A stretch of DNA of 46,458 nt, from assembly GCA_903848655.1 (NCBI GenBank), contig CAINGT010000082.1:1-46458 (forward strand), in the 5' to 3' direction. Source of the DNA: an uncultured Sphingomonadales bacterium. Its GTDB lineage: Bacteria; Pseudomonadota; Alphaproteobacteria; Sphingomonadales; Sphingomonadaceae. Below are positions 16,058 through 24,187 of the stretch, one piece after another (positions within the stretch are counted from its first letter, which is position 1; the number at the start of each line of letters is the position of its first letter). The translations under genes were made by a program, and so were the position numbers. Under the pieces are notes generated by a model that was given only the letters and a program-made list of their open reading frames with translations, was not told the origin of the DNA and made no database searches.

Positions 16058-16870
16058 TTAAATCAGCCGGTCTTCATCGGTATAGATATCGAACCGCGTC
16101 AGCGTCACCGGGCCAAACGTGGTGGTCAGCGCCGCATCGGCGGCATCGCGCCCGCGCGCCATCAGCACGCGCCCGGCGCGCGGATAGTTATGCCGCGCGT
16201 CGAACACATACCAGCGCCCTTCGAGCCAGACTTCGAACCAGGCCGAAAAATCCATCGCGCCGACGAGCGCGGGCAAGTCCATATCGCCCAGATAGCCAGT
16301 GCAATAGCGCGCCGGAATGTTCATGCAGCGGCACAGCGCAATCGCCAGATGCGCATAATCGCGGCACACCCCGACGCGTTCGTGCCAGACATCCCACGCG
16401 GTTTTGGTCGGGCGCGCCGCCTGATAATCGAATGCGATATGGTGATGCACATAGCCGACGATGGCCTGCACCAACGCCCAGCCTTGCGGCACATGCCCAA
16501 ACACGTTCCACGCCACATCGGTCAGCCGGTCGGTTTCGCAATAGCGGCTGGCGAGCAGAAATTGCAGCACATCATCGGGCAGATCGGCCAGCGCCACTTG
16601 CCGCGCCGCAGGATCGACCAGATCGGGCACGAACGGATCTTCGATCACAAACCCGCACGAAATGGTAATGCCCCCGGCAGGCATCGTCAGACGGGTGCAA
16701 ATATTGCCGAATGCATCGACAAAATCATAGAGCGGCACATCGGGGGTGGTGAACAGCCGCTGCGCGGTGCGCAAATCCTTGTTGCGTGAAGCATGGACGC
16801 TCAAATTGGCGAGCATCGGCACGGCTTGCGGCGCGGCAAAGGCAATGTCGTATCCGGCGCGAATGAGCAT
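16058..16870 (-). CDS. transglutaminase-like family protein
   Basis: A 270-aa protein with the usual N-terminal beta domain and a transglutaminase/protease core. The nucleophile is Cys169 in RVGVCRDYAHLA. The later Asp224 lies in YVFDARHN. The position where most of the superfamily has the catalytic His (FHAW) reads FSAW (208-211), which I believe is typical of this bacterial subfamily rather than a fresh loss. There is no signal peptide, so it is probably cytoplasmic. These proteins often sit near glycan or circularly permuted ATP-grasp genes; none of the latter is seen. About 260 bases of non-coding DNA with no clear site separate it from the divergent SYLF gene. Confidence 0.85.
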   Translation of the reverse strand: MLIRAGYDIAFAAPQAVPMLANLSVHASRNKDLRTAQRLFTTPDVPLYDFVDAFGNICTRLTMPAGGITISCGFVIEDPFVPDLVDPAARQVALADLPDDVLQFLLASRYCETDRLTDVAWNVFGHVPQGWALVQAIVGYVHHHIAFDYQAARPTKTAWDVWHERVGVCRDYAHLAIALCRCMNIPARYCTGYLGDMDLPALVGAMDFSAWFEVWLEGRWYVFDARHNYPRAGRVLMARGRDAADAALTTTFGPVTLTRFDIYTDEDRLI

Positions 16871-17129
16871 CAGGGCAAGCTTTCATGGAGGGCGGCGGCC
16901 ACAGCGGCCACGGCGCTGGCGATGCAATCATCGGGGGATGTGGAGCGGCATACACCGCCCCCGCAGCGTGGCAACCCCCGCGGCTGATCTGCCATTACAA
17001 GGGTCGCCATCGCGGTGCAGCGCTTGCGTAGATTCCGGGGGTGGGTCGCCCCGACAGCGCACTCTACACATCGGCTTCGAAAATCAGCGGCGCGCTGATC
17101 TGCCCGTGCCGCAACCGGAGTTCATCATC

Positions 17130-17687
17130 ATGCCCTTCACCCAACGCCTGTTCGCCGCCGCAACGCTCGCGGCCGTCGCCATTTTTGCGCCCGCCGCACC
17201 GGCAGCGGCGCGATCGCCCGCGCAGATCACCGCCGAAGGGCGTGCCGCGCTGCACGAGCTTGATCGGACCGAGCCGCGTTCGCGCCGGTTTGCCCATGCC
17301 GCCCGCGCGGTACTGGTGTTTCCCTCGATGATTAAGGCCGGGCTGGTGTTCGGCGGGGAAAGCGGCAACGGCGTGCTGTTCATCGACGGACGGCCGGCGG
17401 GCTTCTACAATCTGTCCGGCGGCACGTGGGGTTTGCAGATCGGCGCGCAGAAATTCAGCTACGCGGTGTTCTTTATGAACGATTCGAGCTTGCGATATTT
17501 GCGCAAGAGCGGCGGGTTTGCGGTGGGTACCGGCCCGAGCGTGGCGATCATCAACGAAGGTGCCGGGGCAGAAGCCAACAGCACCACGCTGACCAAAGAT
17601 GTCTATGCCTTTCCCTTCAACCAAAAGGGCCTGATGGCCGATCTGACGCTGCAAGGGACCAAGATCACGCGCATCCATCCGCATTGA
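17130..17687 (+). CDS. SYLF/YSC84-family lipid-binding protein, exported
   Basis: A 185-aa protein with a clear signal peptide (FAAATLAAVAIFAPAAPAAA, cut near residue 27) followed by a SYLF (YSC84) domain: RAVLVFPSMIKAGLVFGGES, FYNLSGGTWGLQIGAQKFSY and GPSVAIINEGAGAEANSTT. SYLF domains bind phospholipids. Bacterial members are periplasmic or membrane-bound and of unknown task. The start is set by GGAG eight bases before the ATG. It is followed by a palindromic repeat rather than by a terminator of the usual type. Confidence 0.88.
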   Translation: MPFTQRLFAAATLAAVAIFAPAAPAAARSPAQITAEGRAALHELDRTEPRSRRFAHAARAVLVFPSMIKAGLVFGGESGNGVLFIDGRPAGFYNLSGGTWGLQIGAQKFSYAVFFMNDSSLRYLRKSGGFAVGTGPSVAIINEGAGAEANSTTLTKDVYAFPFNQKGLMADLTLQGTKITRIHPH

Positions 17688-17713
17688 TCGCGGGCGCATG
17701 ACGTTCAGCACCC

Positions 17714-17838
17714 TAGAGCATGATGCGAAAAAGTGGGCACCGGTTTTTACCTTCGGTGGCCTACGGCTCGCAAAAAATCATGCGAAAACAAAGATTCCTA
17801 GAGCATGGTGCGATTCTTTCTTATCGCATCGTGCTCTA
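17714..17838 (+). repeat. two-module palindromic repeat, copy 2 (one-sided stem insert)
   Basis: Module A starts at 17714 (TAGAGCATGATGCG) and module B occupies 17799-17838. The right arm of module A carries about 20 extra bases (from ACCTTCGGTGG to GGCTCG, near 17750-17771) that the left arm lacks. In the copies at 39479 and 42453 both arms carry it. Module B keeps its hairpin through G-T wobble pairs. Confidence 0.88.
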
Positions 17839-17854
17839 AGGGCAGGATCAGACT

Positions 17855-18037
17855 ATGGATCTCAATCACGTCTATTGCATCCAGCAGCGGGCGCTGATGC
17901 GGGCCGCCGGGTCGCTTGACCCGGCCACGCAGCATCGCCACCAGTCGCTCGCTGACCGTTGCGCGCAGCATATTGCGCGGTTCCAGCACCGGGTCGATGC
18001 GGGGATTGCGCGCATCGCGCAGCGATCGCCCCGATGA
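17855..18037 (+). CDS. small hypothetical protein (60 aa) in operon with GT4
   Basis: Reads MDLNHVYCIQQRALMRAAGS and ends RIAQRSPR. Predicted helical, rich in Ala, Arg, Gln and His. Its stop overlaps the start of the glycosyltransferase gene (ATGA at 18034-18037), which is good evidence of translation. No domain is recognised. The helical pattern (Tyr near the N-terminus, then HQSLADRC) is reminiscent of the 78-aa protein at 2355. It could assist or regulate the glycosyltransferase. Confidence 0.6.
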   Translation: MDLNHVYCIQQRALMRAAGSLDPATQHRHQSLADRCAQHIARFQHRVDAGIARIAQRSPR

Positions 18038-19302
18038 CCGGGCAGGTCCAGCGGCTGGCCCCGATACCCGTCTGGCCCTTGGGTAAGCGCGCGACCGCAC
18101 CCTTGCGGATCGCCTTTATCGGCAATGCCCTGCCCCGGCGGTGCGGAATTGCCACTTTTACCAGCGATCTGGAACGCGCGGTGGGCGCACAGCCCGATGT
18201 GGTCGATAGCGCGATTATCGCAATGCGCGATCCCGGCGGCGATTACCGCTGGCCGCGCGCCGTCAGGCTGGTGATCGATCAGGACGATCCCGCCGCTTAT
18301 CCGGCGGCCGCGGCGCGGATCAATGCGCAAGGTTTTGACGTCGTGTGCCTGCAACACGAATTCGGCATTTATGGCGGAGAGGCAGGGGACTGGCTGCTCG
18401 GCCTGATCGACGCGCTGACCGTGCCGTTGGTGACCACGCTGCATACCGTGCTCGATAGGCCCAGCGCGGCACAACGCCGCGTGATGGACGCGATCTTGGC
18501 CGCATCGGCGCGGGTGATCGTCATGGCCGCCAAAGGCCGTGATATTCTGATCGAAACCTATCGCGCCGATCCCGCGCGCATTGCGGTGATCCCGCACGGT
18601 ATTCCCGATGCCCCGTTTGCGCCCAGCGACGCGGCCAAGCGGCGGCTGGGGCTGACCGACCACGCCGTGATCCTGACATTCGGCCTGATCGGTCCGAACA
18701 AAGGCATCGAAGCGATGATCGAAGCCATGCCAGCAATTTTGCATGCGTCGCCCGCTGCGGTCTATGTGCTGATGGGCGCGACGCACCCGCACTTGCTGCG
18801 CGACAGCGGCGAGGCCTATCGCGACAGCCTGATCGCGCGGGTGCACGAACTCGGGCTGGCAGGGCATGTGCGGTTCATCAACCGCTTTGTCGACCGGCCC
18901 GAATTGCTTGAACAGATTGCCGCATGCGATGTCTATGTCACGCCATATCCCCACGCCGCGCAACTGACTTCGGGCACGCTGGCTTATGCCCATGGGCTGG
19001 GCCGCCCGGTGGTTTCAACGCGGTACTGGCACGCCGCCGAATTGCTGGCCGATGGCAGCGGCGTATTGGTGCCATTTGGCGATCCGCAGCGGCTGGGCAG
19101 CGCAGTCGCCGCGCTGTTGCGCGATGAACCCGCGCGGCTGGCGATGGGCCGCCGCGCTTATGCCGCCAGCCGCCCCACCATCTGGGCCAATACCGCCGCC
19201 CGCTACATCGCCTGCTGCCGCAGCGCCTGCACCCCCGCCGTACTGCGCGTGCGCGCGGCCACCAATGCCCTTGCCTTGCAGGAGGGCTTCTGGGGATTTT
19301 AG
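18034..19302 (+). CDS. GT4 family glycosyltransferase
   Basis: A 422-aa GT-B fold enzyme. The N-terminal domain begins LRIAFIGNALPRRCGIATFT, and LQHEFGIYGG and TTLHTVLDRPS follow. The C-terminal domain has FGLIGPNKGIEAMIEAMP, VTPYPHAAQLTSGTLAYAHG and STRYWHAAELL. This pattern belongs to the GT4 group that I recall carrying a C-terminal six-hairpin domain. Here the protein ends at WGF, with the stop codon TAG being the first bases of a repeat (19300-19302). The missing domain is probably the separate gene at 14739-15809. The donor is likely GDP-mannose or a similar nucleotide sugar, given the GH130 neighbour, but this is inference. The start overlaps the 60-aa gene. Confidence 0.85.
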   Translation: MTGQVQRLAPIPVWPLGKRATAPLRIAFIGNALPRRCGIATFTSDLERAVGAQPDVVDSAIIAMRDPGGDYRWPRAVRLVIDQDDPAAYPAAAARINAQGFDVVCLQHEFGIYGGEAGDWLLGLIDALTVPLVTTLHTVLDRPSAAQRRVMDAILAASARVIVMAAKGRDILIETYRADPARIAVIPHGIPDAPFAPSDAAKRRLGLTDHAVILTFGLIGPNKGIEAMIEAMPAILHASPAAVYVLMGATHPHLLRDSGEAYRDSLIARVHELGLAGHVRFINRFVDRPELLEQIAACDVYVTPYPHAAQLTSGTLAYAHGLGRPVVSTRYWHAAELLADGSGVLVPFGDPQRLGSAVAALLRDEPARLAMGRRAYAASRPTIWANTAARYIACCRSACTPAVLRVRAATNALALQEGFWGF

Positions 19303-19404
19303 AGCGTGATGCAAAAAAGTGGGTACCGGTTTTTTTGCAATAAATCACGCGAAAACAAAGACTCTAGAGCGTGATGCGATTCAATCTAATCGCATTCCGC
19401 TCTA
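19300..19404 (+). repeat. two-module palindromic repeat, copy 3 (shared 3' end of two genes)
   Basis: It fills the whole gap between the convergent GT4 and tesA genes. Its first three bases, TAG, are the GT4 stop. Its last three, CTA, are the complement of the tesA stop. Module B begins near 19365 with a left arm that reads GCGTGATGCG instead of the GCGGAATGCG of other copies, leaving two weak pairs in an otherwise good hairpin. Confidence 0.9.
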
Positions 19405-20148
19405 GCCGGGTATGTGTTCGCGTTGCGCGGCGGTCAGGGCGGCGGCGACGGTGGGGGCGGTGGCTTTGACGATGGCGGCGACGCCGTCGCGGTTGGGGTG
19501 GATGTGATCGTCCAGCATCAGCGCGGGCTGGCCGATCACCGAGGCCATGAAAAACGGCACGAGCGGCGCGTGGTGCGCCTTTGCCAGTTGCGGCCAGATC
19601 GGGTTGAACGCAAGCGAATAGTCGGGGCCAAGGTTGGGCGCGGCAAGCATTCCGGTCAGCATTACTGCGATATGGCGCGCTTCGATTGCGGTCATGATCG
19701 CTTCGAGATTGGCGCGGGTTTGCTCTGGCGACAGGCCGCGCAACATGTCGTTGCCGCCCAGCCCGACCAGCACCAGCACCGGCTTGACCGGCTGATTGTC
19801 GAGCGTGAACGCCAACCGCGCGCGCGCCGCAGCGGTGGTATCGCCCGACACCCCGGCATTGACCACCCGCGCGGGCACCCCGGCGGCATTGAGCGCGGCT
19901 TCGAGTTGCGCGGGATAGCTGTCGTTGGGGTCGAGCCGATATCCGGCATAAAGGCTGTCGCCAAATGCCAGCACCACTGGGGCATTGGCAGGTACCGGCG
20001 CGCGTGGCCGGGTGGGCGTTGTCGCCCCTGGCGCGCTGCCGACCAGCGTGGCATCGGGGCTGTCACCCGATGTGCTCTGCGGCGCGCGCGAACAGCCTCC
20101 CAGTGCGATCAGCAGCAGCGCGGCGAGCGTGGGTCCGGTGATGCGCAA
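19402..20148 (-). CDS. tesA: SGNH-hydrolase lipoprotein, TesA-like arylesterase/thioesterase
   Basis: A 248-aa hydrolase. The N-terminus MRITGPTLAALLLIALGGC has a lipobox (LGGC), so it is probably a lipoprotein, with a Pro/Thr-rich linker to about residue 55. SGNH blocks: FGDSLYAGYRL (Ser nucleophile), NAGVSGDTT (Gly), GLGGNDMLRG (Asn) and DDHIHPNRDG (Asp/His). TesA-type enzymes cleave acyl-CoA and aryl esters. It diverges from ybbA-ybbP, the same arrangement known in many proteobacteria. Its stop codon is formed by the edge of a palindromic repeat. Confidence 0.9.
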   Translation of the reverse strand: MRITGPTLAALLLIALGGCSRAPQSTSGDSPDATLVGSAPGATTPTRPRAPVPANAPVVLAFGDSLYAGYRLDPNDSYPAQLEAALNAAGVPARVVNAGVSGDTTAAARARLAFTLDNQPVKPVLVLVGLGGNDMLRGLSPEQTRANLEAIMTAIEARHIAVMLTGMLAAPNLGPDYSLAFNPIWPQLAKAHHAPLVPFFMASVIGQPALMLDDHIHPNRDGVAAIVKATAPTVAAALTAAQREHIPG

Positions 20149-20238
20149 CGGTAATCCTTTCCAGACCGGCGCGCGCGATGGTGCACCGATCCAACGGGGG
20201 CCTTGCGGGCCATCCCCTATCTATGTCACGGATAGCGC

Positions 20239-20928
20239 GTGACAAGCACCCCCGCCATTATCATCGCCCGCGATCTTCGCCTCGTGCTGGGTAAAGCCGC
20301 GCCGGTAACCGTGCTCGACGGGATCGATCTGACGATTGCCGCGGGCGAAACCGTGGCGTTGCTGGGGCCTTCGGGGTCGGGCAAATCATCGCTGCTGGCG
20401 GTTTTGTCGGGGTTGGAACGCGCCACCAGCGGCAGTTTGACGGTGGCGGGGCAAGATTTTGCGGCGCTCGATGAAGACGGGCTGGCCAGCGCGCGGCGTG
20501 GCCGTATCGGCATCGTGTTGCAGGCGTTTCATCTGCTGCCGACGATGACCGCGCTCGAAAACGTGGCCACGCCGCTCGATCTGGCGGGGATCGCCGGGGC
20601 AGAGGCGCGCGCGCGGGCGGAACTGGTCGCGGTCGGGCTTGGGCACCGGCTGAACCATTATCCCGCGCAACTGTCGGGCGGCGAACAGCAACGGGTCGGC
20701 GTGGCGCGCGCGCTGGTCACCGCCCCGGCGCTGCTGTTTGCCGATGAGCCGACGGGCAATCTTGACCATGCCACCGGGCTGGCCATTGCTGATCTGCTGT
20801 TTGCCCGCGCCACCGCTGCTGGCGCGACGCTGATCGTGGTGACGCACGATGAAGCGCTGGCACGGCGCTGTGGCCGCGTGGTGCGGCTGGCCGATGGGCG
20901 TCTGGTGTCCGACGAACCGGTATTATGA
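20239..20928 (+). CDS. ybbA: ABC transporter ATP-binding protein, YbbA-like
   Basis: A 229-aa ATPase of the LolD/MacB type. Walker A is GPSGSGKSS, the Q-loop VLQAFHLLPTMTALENV, the signature LSGGEQQRVGVARAL, Walker B LLFADEPTGNLD, and the H-loop VVTHDEALA. It starts at a GTG (20239) that lies 90 bases from the divergent tesA. It overlaps the permease gene by four bases (ATGA), so the two form an operon. YbbA-YbbP is a predicted exporter of lipophilic molecules; the cargo is not established. Confidence 0.92.
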   Translation: MTSTPAIIIARDLRLVLGKAAPVTVLDGIDLTIAAGETVALLGPSGSGKSSLLAVLSGLERATSGSLTVAGQDFAALDEDGLASARRGRIGIVLQAFHLLPTMTALENVATPLDLAGIAGAEARARAELVAVGLGHRLNHYPAQLSGGEQQRVGVARALVTAPALLFADEPTGNLDHATGLAIADLLFARATAAGATLIVVTHDEALARRCGRVVRLADGRLVSDEPVL

Positions 20929-23480
20929 CCGCGCGGCTGTCGTGGCGTATGGCGTGGCGGATTGCGCGGCGCGGGCTGGACTGGCGGTTTGGCGGGCTGC
21001 GTCTGCTGGTGGTCTGTCTGGTGCTGGGGTCGGCGGCTTTGGCGGCGATTGGCACGCTGACCGGGGCGATCGACCATGAATTGACCGCGCGCGGCGCGCA
21101 ATTGCTGGGCGGCGATGCCGAATTCAGCGTCGCCGCGCGGCCCGCCAGTGCGGGCGAATATGCCGCCATCGCGCGGTTCGGCACGGTGTCCGGCGGGGTG
21201 CGCTTGCAGGCGATGGCACAAAAGCGCGGCGGCGATGGCAGCGCGGTACCGGTCGAGCTGAAAGCGGTCGACGCGCGCTGGCCGCTGTATGGTGTGTTCA
21301 CGCTGGTCGGCCCCGGTGGCACGGTGCGGCGCGCGGGCGCGCCAACCGGGCTGACCGCGTGGATCGCGCCGGGGGTGGCAGACCGGTTGGGGGTGGTGCC
21401 GGGGGATCGGTTGCGCATCGGCGGCGCGGACCTGACGGTGGGCGGGGTGATCGCCGATGAACCCGACCGGCTGGGCGAAGGCTTTGCCTTTGGCCCGACG
21501 GTGATTATCGGCACGGCTGCGCTCGATCAGACCGGGCTGATTACCGCCGGAACGTTGGCGCGGTGGAAATACCGCGTGCAGATGCCCCCCGGCGCGGTGC
21601 CGCAAACGGCGATCAGCGCGTTCAAGACGGCGTTTCCGGCATCGGGGTTCACGTATCGCGACCGGGATCGCGCTTCGCCGGGGTTGGACCGGTTCGTATC
21701 GCGCATGGGGCAGTTTCTGGCGCTCGTCGCGTTGGCCGCGCTGGCGATTGCCGGGATCGGGATTGGCAATGGCGTGACCGGGTTTTTGCAGGCGCGCAGC
21801 GGTACGATTGCCACGCTGAAAATTCTCGGCGCGACCAGCGGCGACATTGCGCGCGTGTTCGGTTTGCAGATCGTGGTGGCAAGCGTGGTGGCGATTGCGC
21901 TCGGGCTGGGGCTGGCGCTGATCGCCACGCCGCTGATTGCGCTCGCGTTGCGCGGCGTGCTGCCGGTGGCGGCGGGGGTCGTGGTCGATCCGGCGGCGCT
22001 GGCGCAAGCGGCCGCGTTCGGCCTGCTGATCGCGCTGACATGCGCCGCGCCGCCGCTGGTGCGCGCCAAAGCCTGGCCCGCGATGGCGCTGTTGCGCGCG
22101 CCCATCGCGCCCTTGCCGCTGCTGTGGCGCGCGCTGGTGGTGCCGGTGGGGGGCGGGCTGGCGGGAATCGTGGCGCTGGCGGTGCTGCCCGCCGCACAAC
22201 CGTGGCTGGCGCTGGGGTTTCTGGGCGGGGCGGCGGCGGTGTTTGCGCTATTGGGCGCGCTCGGCTGGGGGCTGACGCGGCTGGCGGCGGCGCTGCCGCG
22301 CCCGCGCGGGATGATCGCGCGTATGGCGCTGGCCAATCTGCACCGCCCCGGCGCGCAGACCCCGGCGCTGGTGGTGGCGCTGGGGTTCGCGCTGGCGGCA
22401 TTCGTGGTGCTGGCGGGGGTTGAAACCAGCCTCGATGGCAATATCGCGCGGCGCGTACCGGCGCGCGCGCCCGACTATTTCGTGCTCGATGTGCCGACCG
22501 GCAGCGAAGCGGCCTTGCGCGCGAGCGTTGCCCGGCTGGCCCCCGGTGCGGCGATCCGCACCGTGCCCGCGATGCGCGGCACGATTCTGGCTTATGGCCC
22601 GGCGGGGCGGATGACACGGGTGGCCGATCTGAAAACGATTGGCGATGATGCCTGGGCCTTGCGCGGGGATCGCGGGCTGACATTTGCCGATGCGGTGCCG
22701 CCGGGCAATGTGCTGACGGCGGGGGCGTGGTGGCCGCGCGGCTATGCCGGGCCGCCGCTGGTGTCGGTTGATGAACGGTTTGCCAAAGCGCTCGATCTCC
22801 ATCCGGGTGACCGGCTGACGATTGCGCTGCTGGGGGTGGAACGCACCGCGACGATTGCCTCGCTGCGGCGGATCGACTGGGATTCGTTCGGGTTCAACTA
22901 TGTGCTGGTGTTCAGCCCCAATGCCATCGCCGATGCGCCGCACAATTTGGCGGCAACCATCGAATTGCCGCCGCAGACGCGCACCGCGCCGGTGCGCCGC
23001 GCGATCCTGTCTGCGCTGGTGCGCGCGCTGCCCGCCAGTTCGGTGATCGAAGTCGGCCCGGTGCTGGCGCAAGCGCGCGACATTCTGGCGCAAGTCAGCG
23101 CCGCCGTGCTGGCGGCGGCCTCGGTCGCGGTGCTGGCCGGGCTGGCCGTGCTGGCCGGGGCCATCGCCGCGCAACGCGCCAGCCGCCAATATGACACGGT
23201 GATCTTGCGGGTTTTAGGCGCGAGCGGGCGGCACTTGCTGGCGCTGGTGCTGGCCGAATATGGCCTGCTCGCCGCTCTGCTCGGGCTGGTCGCGCTGCTA
23301 TTGGGCAGCGCCATCGCGTGGGGCGTGGTGGTGCTGCTGTTCGAGTTCGCGTGGTTGCCCGATTGGCGCTGGATCGGCGGTGTGCTCGCGCTGGGCCTTG
23401 CGCTGGTCATGGCGCTGGCGCTGGGCGGGTCATGGTCGGTGCTGCGAACCCGCCCGGCGCGAGTGCTGCGCGAACTTTAG
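20925..23480 (+). CDS. ybbP: ABC transporter permease, YbbP-like (FtsX domains)
   Basis: An 851-aa inner-membrane protein with an N-terminal transmembrane helix (LLVVCLVLGSAALAAIGTL), a large periplasmic domain, and two FtsX permease blocks. The first lies around residues 250-410, the second near the C-terminus (AAVLAAASVAVLAGLAVLAG onward), with extra helices between, giving about ten segments. This is the YbbP layout of the MacB-like superfamily. It partners the ATPase encoded immediately upstream with an ATGA overlap. Its end overlaps the stop of the convergent DUF805 gene. Confidence 0.9.
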   Translation: MTARLSWRMAWRIARRGLDWRFGGLRLLVVCLVLGSAALAAIGTLTGAIDHELTARGAQLLGGDAEFSVAARPASAGEYAAIARFGTVSGGVRLQAMAQKRGGDGSAVPVELKAVDARWPLYGVFTLVGPGGTVRRAGAPTGLTAWIAPGVADRLGVVPGDRLRIGGADLTVGGVIADEPDRLGEGFAFGPTVIIGTAALDQTGLITAGTLARWKYRVQMPPGAVPQTAISAFKTAFPASGFTYRDRDRASPGLDRFVSRMGQFLALVALAALAIAGIGIGNGVTGFLQARSGTIATLKILGATSGDIARVFGLQIVVASVVAIALGLGLALIATPLIALALRGVLPVAAGVVVDPAALAQAAAFGLLIALTCAAPPLVRAKAWPAMALLRAPIAPLPLLWRALVVPVGGGLAGIVALAVLPAAQPWLALGFLGGAAAVFALLGALGWGLTRLAAALPRPRGMIARMALANLHRPGAQTPALVVALGFALAAFVVLAGVETSLDGNIARRVPARAPDYFVLDVPTGSEAALRASVARLAPGAAIRTVPAMRGTILAYGPAGRMTRVADLKTIGDDAWALRGDRGLTFADAVPPGNVLTAGAWWPRGYAGPPLVSVDERFAKALDLHPGDRLTIALLGVERTATIASLRRIDWDSFGFNYVLVFSPNAIADAPHNLAATIELPPQTRTAPVRRAILSALVRALPASSVIEVGPVLAQARDILAQVSAAVLAAASVAVLAGLAVLAGAIAAQRASRQYDTVILRVLGASGRHLLALVLAEYGLLAALLGLVALLLGSAIAWGVVVLLFEFAWLPDWRWIGGVLALGLALVMALALGGSWSVLRTRPARVLREL

Positions 23481-23926
23481 CCGAACACGTCGGGAGATAC
23501 CTCACCTTCGCGCGGATCACTACCGTAGCGATTTTCGCCTCCCGTCCCAGGGATGAGCATCAATACGAACATAATCAGCCAGCCGATAAGAGGAATAAAC
23601 CCTATCAACACGTACCATGCGGATCGATCCTGATCGTGCAGTCTGCGGCAAGTTAAAGCGAATTGAGCCAGCGCGGTTGGATAAATCCAGATCAAAAAGG
23701 GAATGCATAACAACAATAAGAATCCCATGCTTGATGCTATAATCGCTGGGTCAAATTTCCCCGGCCCCGCATTCAGGACAGAAAGGAAAGTAAGTACGAA
23801 AATTCCTACATAGAATAAAGTAATGATCGCGATGTAGTAGAATGTAAAAGACCAGAATTGGGTCCGAGTTGACCGGCCGGCGATAGCTAAATACAACTTT
23901 CGGTATGGCGTAACAATCAGTTCCAT
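23477..23926 (-). CDS. DUF805 family membrane protein
   Basis: A 149-aa protein with four predicted membrane helices and the DUF805 signature GRSTRTQFWSFTFYY near the N-terminus, CRRLHDQDRSAWYVL in the middle and PGTGGENRYG at the end. Function is unknown for the family. There are two adjacent ATG codons (23929 and 23926). I chose the second because AGGGGG sits five bases before it but only two before the first. The region is somewhat less GC-rich than its surroundings. It diverges from bipA across about 260 bases in which I see no clear site. Confidence 0.85.
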   Translation of the reverse strand: MELIVTPYRKLYLAIAGRSTRTQFWSFTFYYIAIITLFYVGIFVLTFLSVLNAGPGKFDPAIIASSMGFLLLLCIPFLIWIYPTALAQFALTCRRLHDQDRSAWYVLIGFIPLIGWLIMFVLMLIPGTGGENRYGSDPREGEVSPDVFG

Positions 23927-24187
23927 CATATCCCCCTGACAAGCCCGGACGGTTCTTATTTGTAATGCCTTATCTGAGGTTAAATGTCCACCTGCAAAGC
24001 CTCCGGATATCCGGCTGGTTGCGCAGCTTTGCCAAAACCGCCGCTTGCCGCAGCGCACACAAAACGGTAAGGGCGCGCCAATCCCGTCGTTTGCATCAGG
24101 GTAGCGCAAGGCTTTGCGCTGTCTCGGCTTGCCCGGCGTCATACCCCCGCGCGTTCGCGTGCGCCCTTGTTTAACGAAAGCCGTTTC

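Noticed and set aside
20658..22683. Long minus-strand frames across ybbA and ybbP
   Set aside because: Pro/Arg/Gln-rich shadow translations of GC-rich DNA without motifs; the plus-strand genes are certain.
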